Below the pieces are notes generated by a model. The model saw nothing but the letters and a program-made list of their open reading frames with translations. It did not search any database and was not told the origin of the DNA. The position numbers and the translations under genes are program-made. From Rubrobacter sp. (GTDB lineage Bacteria; Actinomycetota; Rubrobacteria; Rubrobacterales; Rubrobacteraceae): 6,561 bases of DNA. Location of the stretch: the NCBI GenBank assembly GCA_013695335.1, contig JACDAR010000302.1, positions 1 through 6,561 of the forward strand. The letters are read 5' to 3'. How positions within the stretch are numbered: position 1 is the first letter of the stretch; every line of letters starts with the position of its first letter. Shown here piece after piece: positions 1-5,784 of the stretch.

Positions 1-882
1 GAGGGCAGGAACATCAGGGCGTTCGAGGCGGCCACAGGGGTGGATGTGATCATCGACGACACCCCCGAGACCTTAGTGCTTTCCAGCTTCGATCCGGTGC
101 GGCGCGAGGTGGCCCGCGTCTCGATGGGCCGGCTGGTGCAGGACGGGCGCATCCATCCCGGGCGTATCGAGCAGATAGTCGCCAAGGCCCGCAAAGACAC
201 GGAGAAGGAGATGAAGGCCGCCGGGCGGCAGGCACTGTACGATGCAAACATCTCGGGCGGAATGCACGGGGATCTGATCCGCCTTCTCGGCGCCCTGAAG
301 TACCGCACTTCATATGGCCAGAACGTACTATCCCACTCCGTCGAGGTCGCAAACCTGTGCGGCATGATGGCGCAGGAGCTCGGCGCGAACGTGAAGCTCG
401 CCCGCAGGGGCGCACTGCTGCACGACGTCGGCAAGGCCATAGACCACGAAGTCGAGGGAACCCACGCGCTCATCGGTGGACGCTTTGCCAAGAAGAGCGG
501 TGAATCAGACGACGTGGTCAGGGCGATAAGCGCCCACCACCACGAGATCGAGATGGAGACCGTGGAGGACGTACTCGTCGCCACCGCCGACGCGGTATCC
601 GCGGCCCGTCCCGGCGCCCGCCGCGAGACCACCGAGACGTACATCGAGCGCCTCAGGAACCTCGAAGACATAGCCCTTGGCCACCGCGGTGTGGACAAGG
701 CATACGCGATTCAGGCTGGCCGTGAGGTGAGGGTGATGGTTCAGCCCTCCGAGGTTGACGACCGTATCGCCGCCAAGCTGGCGCTGGACATCTCCAAGCA
801 GATCGAACACGACCTCGAATATCCCGGTCAGATCAAAGTCACGGTCATCCGAGAGAGCCGCGTGAGCGAGGTCGCGCGGTAG
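1..882 (+). CDS. rny: Ribonuclease Y, 3' part (5' end outside window)
   Basis: RNase Y is a membrane-anchored endoribonuclease that starts bulk mRNA decay by internal cleavage of 5'-monophosphorylated transcripts. The reading frame is open from base 1, so the gene enters from the left; 293 codons are visible of a protein usually a little over 500 residues. The N-terminal membrane helix, coiled coil and most of the KH domain are missing. The first visible residues, EGRNIRAFE, are the end of the KH GxxG region. The HD phosphohydrolase domain follows: a metal-ligand His at 334-336 (HSVEVA), the His-Asp pair at 421-426 (LLHDVGK), the AHHHE motif near 529-543 and a later Asp in VATADAVSAARPGARRE. 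The C-terminus, GQIKVTVIRESR, is the typical family ending. A GTG at position 40 is internal, not a start. Nothing looks broken. Identification is secure from several motifs in the right order. Confidence 0.96.
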   Translation, partial: EGRNIRAFEAATGVDVIIDDTPETLVLSSFDPVRREVARVSMGRLVQDGRIHPGRIEQIVAKARKDTEKEMKAAGRQALYDANISGGMHGDLIRLLGALKYRTSYGQNVLSHSVEVANLCGMMAQELGANVKLARRGALLHDVGKAIDHEVEGTHALIGGRFAKKSGESDDVVRAISAHHHEIEMETVEDVLVATADAVSAARPGARRETTETYIERLRNLEDIALGHRGVDKAYAIQAGREVRVMVQPSEVDDRIAAKLALDISKQIEHDLEYPGQIKVTVIRESRVSEVAR

Positions 883-915
883 GCAATGCACCTGGATAAA
901 TACGGGGTGGCGATT

Positions 916-920
916 GGTGA
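916..920 (+). promoter_or_regulatory. Shine-Dalgarno-like site of the small membrane protein gene
   Basis: GGTGA lies 9 nt before the ATG at 930. The in-frame stop codon at 918-920 overlaps this site, so translation of this frame cannot begin further upstream. The match to GGAGG is partial. Confidence 0.45.
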
Positions 921-929
921 ACAAACCAC

Positions 930-1244
930 ATGGATCTGATCTTCCGCTGTCTAACGATAACCTTCTGGCTGAGCGTCGCGGCCACGCTCACCTGGCTTTC
1001 GCTCTCCAGCACAAGGCTCGGGGACGCATCCAGCATCGGCAACTCGCAGACCGTCTTCACCCTCCTGACAGTGACCATCGCTACCTGCTCCGGACTGATA
1101 CTATGGTGTGAATGGCGCAACGATCCCGCGGATCAGAGCGAGTACGGAGAATGGACCAACAAGCAACTGTTCTACGCCATAGTATTCGCGATCAGCTTTT
1201 TCGTCGGCTTCATCAGCCTCGTTAGCTGGTACTTCTCAGCCTGA
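930..1244 (+). CDS. Small three-helix membrane protein, unknown function
   Basis: I do not recognise this 104-residue protein. It has three hydrophobic segments that should span the membrane: about residues 4-25, 41-60 and 80-102. Between the second and third lies a polar, acidic, Trp-rich loop (about 61-79, containing EWRNDPADQ and GEWTNK). There is no signal peptidase site and no catalytic motif. The ATG is firmly placed, because an in-frame TGA at 918-920 lies just upstream and the Shine-Dalgarno-like GGTGA at 916-920 sits 9 nt before the ATG. Hydrophobicity organised into three helix-length blocks, a plausible ribosome site and good fit into the gap between rny and the next gene support a real gene. 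It lies 47 nt after rny and 41 nt before the GHKL ATPase. A partner or anchor role for either neighbour is possible but is only inference from position. Confidence 0.72.
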   Translation: MDLIFRCLTITFWLSVAATLTWLSLSSTRLGDASSIGNSQTVFTLLTVTIATCSGLILWCEWRNDPADQSEYGEWTNKQLFYAIVFAISFFVGFISLVSWYFSA

Positions 1245-1285
1245 AAAGACGAATGAACAGCGCCTCTACCTACCGGATCCAGTAG

Positions 1286-2242
1286 ATGGAAGGACCGTAT
1301 CGCGACCTTGGCTCAGGCTTCGCCCGCCTGATGGGCGCGGAAGGCTCCCGCCGCGGACCCTCGCGCATCGACACGGTCGAAGACGTTCTGCGTGAGTTGG
1401 TTCGCAACTCCCGTGACGCTGGAGCCCGCAACGTATACGTCGCCTCCGTTCTGAAGGGACGTCGCTACAGAATCCTGACTATTCTGGACGATGGTCACGG
1501 CATCCCCGAATCACACCGGGATCTCGCGTTCGAGCCAGGTGTGACCACCCGCCACCTCGCGCCGATTCAGGAGCCAGACCTCATCCCCAACGCCACCCCG
1601 CACGGCGCCGGACTCTCCCTGTTCCACATCCGCCGCGCCGCCATAGACGCAGAGTTCACCTCAACCTCATCCCCTACAGGCATACGCGTCATCCTCGATA
1701 CCCACTCCCTCCCAGAACGCGCACTCCAGTCTGGCTCCAGGCCATCACGCTCCAACCAGGAGGCCACGCTACGCGCCTTCCTGCAATCCAACTCGCCAGG
1801 CGTCAACCCCCCTGACCTGTACCTGGCGTCCCCATCACGCATCCTGGCAACCATTCTAAATAACCGCATAATACATTCAGGCTGGCTGCGGGATGTCCGA
1901 GGAAGCGATGTGGCCAGGATAGCGGAGTTTGCGGATGATGTGGGATTGGAGGTTTCTTCGAGAACTATTCGACGGGTGATGGGTGGTGAAGTCCCCACGG
2001 CGCTCCCGCTTTCGCGCCACGAGGATGAGGGCTCAAAGAAACGAGAGAGGACCGGGGTGTCGGGTGTGCGGGACGGGCCTTCGCTTGTGCTCGGGCCTGG
2101 GGAGGTACGGGAGATCTCGGCTATACTGAGCCGGACGGCGAGGGCTGGCTACCTCGATATCGGGGAGTTGAAGGTTCAGTCCAGGGCCGGTGAGATCGTC
2201 TTGAAAGCCAGCGTCTTCGAGCCGGAGGATGAGTACGAATGA
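1286..2242 (+). CDS. GHKL-fold ATP-binding protein (MutL/histidine-kinase-like ATPase domain), unknown role
   Basis: This 318-residue protein has a clear Bergerat (GHKL) ATP-binding fold in its N-terminal half. The N box is at residues 36-48, with E37, N41 and D44-A45 (RELVRNSRDAGAR). The G1 box is at 68-74 (DDGHGIP). A segment LAFEPGVTTR follows at 80-89, and the G2 box HGAGLSL is at 106-112. The N box and the DDGxGIP...LAFE spacing recall MutL, while FEPGVTTR...GAGLSL recalls histidine kinases. There is no dimerisation/phospho-His domain, receiver, membrane helix or MutL C-terminal domain. Residues 130-160 may be a short transducer-like stretch, and 203-235 could fold as helix-turn-helix (SSRTIRRVMGGE). 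Residues 244-262 are charged and probably flexible. An in-frame TAG immediately precedes the ATG, fixing the start, but no good Shine-Dalgarno is visible. The stop overlaps the miaB ATG by 4 nt. ATP binding is well supported; the cellular role is unknown. Confidence 0.85.
   Translation: MEGPYRDLGSGFARLMGAEGSRRGPSRIDTVEDVLRELVRNSRDAGARNVYVASVLKGRRYRILTILDDGHGIPESHRDLAFEPGVTTRHLAPIQEPDLIPNATPHGAGLSLFHIRRAAIDAEFTSTSSPTGIRVILDTHSLPERALQSGSRPSRSNQEATLRAFLQSNSPGVNPPDLYLASPSRILATILNNRIIHSGWLRDVRGSDVARIAEFADDVGLEVSSRTIRRVMGGEVPTALPLSRHEDEGSKKRERTGVSGVRDGPSLVLGPGEVREISAILSRTARAGYLDIGELKVQSRAGEIVLKASVFEPEDEYE
2224..2228 (+). promoter_or_regulatory. Strong Shine-Dalgarno of miaB
   Basis: A perfect GGAGG lies 10 nt before the miaB ATG at 2239, inside the last codons of the GHKL ATPase gene. 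It supports the ATG at 2239 as the true start and efficient initiation there despite the ATGA overlap with the upstream stop. Confidence 0.7.
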
Positions 2243-3621
2243 TTTACCAGAGCGTATCGCGCAAGTCCGAAGCGTCCCCGATCCCCCTGACGCGCAAAGC
2301 TGCTTACGGGGCCCCGCAGCGAACTCGGGAAGTAGGCGGCGCGGGGACAGCGTGTATCCGCACCTTCGGCTGCCAGATGAACGTCCACGACTCAGACAGG
2401 ATGCGGCGTATGATCCGTGACGCGGGATACGCCGAGGTAGACGCCTATGAAGACGCCGACATGGTCATCCTCAACACATGCTACGTGCGGGAGAACGCCG
2501 TGGACCGCGTGCGCGGCCATCTCGGCGAACTTGTGCGCCTGAAGCGCGAGGGCCGGGTCAAGAAGGTCGCCCTCACGGGATGTATCGGCGCTGCGGAAGA
2601 ATCGCGGGAACTACAGGACCAGTACGGTATAGACCTCGTTCTGGGTACCCATAATACATACGAACTTGCGGAGTTCGTCGGGCTTCCGACTATGGCGGAG
2701 ACCTTCACCCCGGAGTTGCCTGGGACAGAGGGGGAGACTAGCGCGTTTATCACCATAATGACGGGGTGCAACTACCAGTGCAGCTACTGCATAGTGCCTT
2801 CCGTGAGGGGGCGTATGATCTGCCGTCCTCTTGAGAACGTGGTCGATGAAGTCGAGAGGCTGGTAGCAAGCGGCACCAGTTACGTGACTTTGCTTGGCCA
2901 GACCGTGGACGCGTGGCGTGACCCTTCTGGCGATGGGAAGAGGTTCTGTGACCTTCTGGAGCGCGTGGCCGACGTGGCGCCCCGAGTGTGGTTCACGACC
3001 AGCCATCCATCCAACATGGAGGACAGGACGCTCAGGGCCATCGGGGAGAAGCCGACGATAGTCACGAGGCTGCATCTGCCTGTTCAATCGGGGTCGGATC
3101 GGATGTTGAAGATCATGCACCGCGGATACAAGGCGGAGCGGTATCGCCGCAAGATCGAAGTGTTCAGGGAGAACGTACCCGGTGGAACCCTTAGCACGGA
3201 CATCATAGTGGGCCATCCAGGCGAGACGGAGCGGGATCACGAAGAGACGTTGAAGCTGGTCGAAGACTGCGGGTTCGATTCAGCATACGTGTTCAAGTTC
3301 TCACCGAGACGGGGCACCGAGGCCGCGCAGATGGGTGAGGACGTTCCGCCTGACCTGGCCCAACGCCGCTTCATGCAGGTACTCCGCGCCATCGAGCAAG
3401 GGGCTTTCGAGAGAAACCAGCGGAAAGTGGGGAACGAAGAGGAGATCTACATCCGCCACGGCCGCGCCGAAGGCGGTAAAGCGATAGGCGAAACCTGGAG
3501 CGGCCACGCAGTACACGTCGCCACAAGTAAGGCTACCAGCGTATCCCCAGGTGACTACGTGCGGGCCAGGATAGAGTCAGCCGGGCCGCACGTCCTGTAT
3601 GCGGGAGAGCCCATCGCCTGA
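2239..3621 (+). CDS. miaB: tRNA-2-methylthio-N6-dimethylallyladenosine synthase MiaB
   Basis: MiaB is a radical-SAM methylthiotransferase. It converts i6A37 of tRNA to ms2i6A37 using two [4Fe-4S] clusters. All domains are visible in the 460 residues. The N-terminal methylthiotransferase domain has cluster-ligand Cys45 (TFGCQMN), Cys81 (LNTCYVRENA) and Cys115 (LTGC). The radical-SAM CxxxCxxC is Cys177, Cys181 and Cys184 (GCNYQCSYC). Further family signatures are HLPVQSGSDR, DIIVGHPGE and YVFKFSPRRGTEAA, and a TRAM RNA-binding domain fills about the last 65 residues. Two positions differ from the commonest text: VPSVRGR for VPYTRGR and LLGQTVDAW for LLGQNVNSY. The N-terminus carries about 35 extra residues before the first conserved strand, and no other ATG/GTG/TTG exists in frame before Cys45. 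It overlaps the upstream gene by 4 nt and miaA by 23 nt, so it is probably translated as part of one operon. The related RimO and MtaB are less likely because the immediate neighbour is miaA and GCQMN/QSGSDR fit MiaB. Confidence 0.94.
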   Translation: MIYQSVSRKSEASPIPLTRKAAYGAPQRTREVGGAGTACIRTFGCQMNVHDSDRMRRMIRDAGYAEVDAYEDADMVILNTCYVRENAVDRVRGHLGELVRLKREGRVKKVALTGCIGAAEESRELQDQYGIDLVLGTHNTYELAEFVGLPTMAETFTPELPGTEGETSAFITIMTGCNYQCSYCIVPSVRGRMICRPLENVVDEVERLVASGTSYVTLLGQTVDAWRDPSGDGKRFCDLLERVADVAPRVWFTTSHPSNMEDRTLRAIGEKPTIVTRLHLPVQSGSDRMLKIMHRGYKAERYRRKIEVFRENVPGGTLSTDIIVGHPGETERDHEETLKLVEDCGFDSAYVFKFSPRRGTEAAQMGEDVPPDLAQRRFMQVLRAIEQGAFERNQRKVGNEEEIYIRHGRAEGGKAIGETWSGHAVHVATSKATSVSPGDYVRARIESAGPHVLYAGEPIA

Positions 3622-4519
3622 ATCAAGCGAAGGCTCGTCGAGCTTTAAAGGAAAGAAGGTCTTCGTAGTCTGCGGCCCGACCGCAAGTGGTAAGAGCGGA
3701 CTCGCTGATGAGATTTCTAGCCGCCTGACGGAAGCCGGAGGCGCTTGGGCCAATACCGTCGCCGTGGACTCCATGCAGGTGTACCGTGAGATACCAACCA
3801 TCACCAACCAGGCGAGGGAGCGGCCAGCGGAGCTCGTCGGCATGGTCTCGGTAGCCGATGAATGGACGGTAGCCCTGCACCGGGCGGCGGCGTGGAGTGT
3901 GATCAGGCACTCAGATAGCCCGGTGGTACTTGACGCTGGCACCGGCATGTACCTGAACGCCGTGCTTCTCGATATTCCGCTTGCACCCAGAGTCTCCCCT
4001 GAGGTACGCGCCAGGGCTGAGGAAATCGTGCGCAACTACTCGACGCCACCACCCAATCCTCGCCGCGCAATTCGCGAGGAAGAGCTGCGGATATCCGGGG
4101 CTCCACAGCGAGGTTCGATCTGGGATGGTCCCGTAATGTTCGACGCCACGATCCTCTATCTACGCCCTGAATGGGAAGTGCTTCGGGGCGCGATAGATGC
4201 GAGATCCTCTTCCATAGCGCGCGATGGTCTCGACGAAGCGAGCATTCTCGACGAGATGGAGCGTGAGGGCAATCCTCCCAACCCTTCCGTCGAGATCTCC
4301 ATCGGCGTCAGGGAACTTCGGGATCACCTGCACGGCAACCTCCCTATCCGGGTTGCGGAAGAGCGCATCGCCATCCGCACCAGACGCCTGGCCCGCAGGC
4401 AGATCCGATGGTTCGACAAGCTTACGAGGAACCTAAACGGCAACGTCCGCACCGTCGTCGCGAACTCCCCGAATGACCCACAAGTCACGCATATAATGCA
4501 TGATATAATGGGTGCATGA
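3599..4519 (+). CDS. miaA: tRNA dimethylallyltransferase MiaA, divergent
   Basis: MiaA transfers the dimethylallyl group of DMAPP to N6 of A37 in tRNAs reading codons that begin with U, making the substrate for MiaB encoded just upstream. In the 306 residues I see the P-loop GPTASGKS at 26-33, the DSMQVYR motif at 57-63 (D57 aligns with the proposed general base), the AGTGMYL motif at 113-119, and the C-terminal helix-rich signature IGVRELRDHL...RTRRLARRQIRWF at 235-272. Departures from textbook MiaA are several: ITNQAR at 68-73 in place of GTAKP, no PHHL motif (ELVGMV instead), GGTG changed to AGTG, and a shortened segment at about 129-165 where most MiaA have DPxxAxxIHxxDxxR. The start overlaps miaB by 23 nt and lacks a Shine-Dalgarno, suggesting translational coupling. 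No later ATG/GTG/TTG precedes the P-loop. The first 19 residues are Ser/Glu-rich and extra. The frame is intact, so a working enzyme is likely. Confidence 0.9.
   Translation: MRESPSPESSEGSSSFKGKKVFVVCGPTASGKSGLADEISSRLTEAGGAWANTVAVDSMQVYREIPTITNQARERPAELVGMVSVADEWTVALHRAAAWSVIRHSDSPVVLDAGTGMYLNAVLLDIPLAPRVSPEVRARAEEIVRNYSTPPPNPRRAIREEELRISGAPQRGSIWDGPVMFDATILYLRPEWEVLRGAIDARSSSIARDGLDEASILDEMEREGNPPNPSVEISIGVRELRDHLHGNLPIRVAEERIAIRTRRLARRQIRWFDKLTRNLNGNVRTVVANSPNDPQVTHIMHDIMGA
4491..4516 (+). promoter_or_regulatory. Candidate internal promoter of hflX (extended -10, possible leaderless start)
   Basis: Two perfect TATAAT hexamers stand at 4492-4497 and 4504-4509, within the direct repeat ATATAATG (4491-4498 and 4503-4510). 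The second is preceded by TGA, giving the perfect extended -10 TGATATAAT at 4501-4509. Initiation 7 nt downstream of its last base would fall on A4516, the first base of the hflX ATG. A poor -35 match, AAGTCA at 4482-4487 with 16-bp spacing, is the best available; an extended -10 needs little -35. No Shine-Dalgarno precedes this ATG, which fits a leaderless transcript. The stretch also encodes the last residues of MiaA (HIMHDIMGA), so coding constraint is an alternative source of the repeat. Confidence 0.55.
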
Positions 4520-5784
4520 ACGGGGAAATGGAAGAGCGGGCGATACTGGTTGGAGCGGGGGACGAGCGTTATCTCGGTGAGCTCGGACGGCTTGCGCGGA
4601 CGCTCGGGGTTGGGGTTGTTGGCAGCCTCGAGCAGCAACGCAGGGACAACGCCGGATACCTGGGAAAGGGCAAGCGCGAGGAGCTGGCATCGCTGGCACG
4701 CGAGGTTGATGCCACGCTTGTGCTTGCGGATGATGAGCTGACGGCATCTCAGGCCAGGGTGCTTGAGCGGGACTCTGGCGTCAGGGTTGCGGATCGGACG
4801 CAGTTGATAATCCGCATCTTCGAGGCCCATGCCAGGGACTCTGCCAGCAAACTTCAGGTCGAACTGGCGGAACTGGAGTATACGCTGCCAAGGGCGCGCG
4901 GGATGTGGACCCACCTGGAACGCCAGGAAGGCGGTGGCGGCAGCGCTTCCAGGGGCGCAACCAGGGGGCCTGGCGAACAGCAGATCGAATACGACCGCCG
5001 CGTAATACGCGAGAAGATGCGTACCATAAGGCGAAAGCTGGATGAAGAGAAGGCGGCCCGCCAGGTGCGGGGGGCCAGGCTAAAAGAGGGTTACACCCCA
5101 ACCGTAGCCCTAGTCGGCTACACCAACGCTGGCAAGACCACCATCCTCAACTCCCTCAGCGGGGCCAGAAGATCCACGAGGGATTGGCTCTTCGAGACAC
5201 TAGAAACCACAACCCGTCTCGTCGAAGGCAAGAGCGCCAACGGGAAAGGGAGTTCCAGGCCAGACTTCGTGGTCACCGACACCGTTGGGTTTATCAGGAA
5301 GCTCCCAACCCAGCTTGTGGAGTCCTTCTCATCCACCCTCGATGCCGCCGCCGCCGCCGACATCATAGTCCTCTGCGCCGACGCCTCAAGCGATGAATTA
5401 GAAGCAGAGATACGAATCGTAGAACGCACCCTCGCCAGCATCCTCAAAGATGAAGCAGATTCAAGACACATAATACCCTGTCTGAATAAGAAGGATCTTC
5501 TGACAGGGAACAGAAGAGAAGAACTGTCCAGAGAAATGCCACAAAGCGTCATGGTTAGCGCGCTGAGTGAGACGGATGGGCTGATAAGTGAGATCTTCCG
5601 TCGCATCGAACTAAAGAGGCAGAGAATTCGGCTCCTCATTCCTCACACAGACTACGTGGCAGCAAGCAGTCTGTACGGCCTCGCAGAGATACACTCTCGC
5701 AACGAGACCACGTCCGGTGTAGAGATGGAAGTTACGCTGCCGCCCTCGGCGGTCTTCAAGTACGAACCGTACAGAATTGCCTGA
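4516..5784 (+). CDS. hflX: Ribosome-associated GTPase HflX
   Basis: HflX is a translation-factor-like GTPase of the Obg-HflX superfamily that binds 50S/70S ribosomes and splits stalled or hibernating ribosomes under stress. The 422 residues follow the family order. An N-terminal GTP-binding-protein domain at about 8-95 includes YLGKGK at 48-53. A helical linker at about 110-195 contains the conserved RGPGE turn. The G domain has G1 GYTNAGKTT at 201-209, a switch segment LFETLETTTR at 225-234, G3 DTVGF at 255-259, G4 NKKD at 324-327 and G5 SAL at 348-350. A short C-terminal domain ends in FKYEPYRIA. G1 has KT where KS is common, and G4 is NKKD where NKxD allows any third residue, so GTP binding should be intact. 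The start ATG overlaps the miaA stop in an ATGA. miaA-hflX neighbourhood is classical (E. coli miaA-hfq-hflX), here without hfq. It may also have its own promoter. Confidence 0.95.
   Translation: MNGEMEERAILVGAGDERYLGELGRLARTLGVGVVGSLEQQRRDNAGYLGKGKREELASLAREVDATLVLADDELTASQARVLERDSGVRVADRTQLIIRIFEAHARDSASKLQVELAELEYTLPRARGMWTHLERQEGGGGSASRGATRGPGEQQIEYDRRVIREKMRTIRRKLDEEKAARQVRGARLKEGYTPTVALVGYTNAGKTTILNSLSGARRSTRDWLFETLETTTRLVEGKSANGKGSSRPDFVVTDTVGFIRKLPTQLVESFSSTLDAAAAADIIVLCADASSDELEAEIRIVERTLASILKDEADSRHIIPCLNKKDLLTGNRREELSREMPQSVMVSALSETDGLISEIFRRIELKRQRIRLLIPHTDYVAASSLYGLAEIHSRNETTSGVEMEVTLPPSAVFKYEPYRIA

Noticed and set aside
893..903. A/T-rich GGATAAATAC as a promoter for the small membrane protein gene
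   Set aside because: At best 4 of 6 matches to TATAAT, no extended TG in register and no good -35; too weak to call.
505..924. 139-codon minus-strand frame within rny
   Set aside because: It mirrors the RNase Y HD domain; His/Val/Gly-rich translation with no domain.
883..929. Terminator after rny
   Set aside because: No stem followed by a T run is visible in the 47-nt gap.
914..1111. 65-codon plus-strand frame overlapping the small membrane protein
   Set aside because: Starts at TTG inside the ribosome-site region, with a translation rich in His/Arg and no hydrophobic organisation; the 930-1244 frame has membrane helices.
1567..1998. 143-codon minus-strand frame inside the GHKL ATPase gene
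   Set aside because: The opposite strand has a clear ATPase motif series; this translation is Arg/Ser-rich without structure.
1286..2242. Calling the GHKL ATPase mutL or a histidine kinase
   Set aside because: Motifs resemble both, but the MutL FRGEAL motif and C-terminal domain and the kinase dimerisation/His domain are absent.
2611..3240. 209-codon open frame on the minus strand within miaB
   Set aside because: It is the complement of strongly conserved miaB codons, has no recognisable domain and is expected in G+C-rich coding DNA.
5344..5358. Five consecutive GCC codons in hflX as a repeat tract
   Set aside because: Encodes a normal Ala-rich helix segment; too short to suggest phase variation.
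5118..5639. 173-codon minus-strand frame within hflX
   Set aside because: Low-complexity Ser/Leu/Arg composition, no motif, fully inside the HflX G domain.
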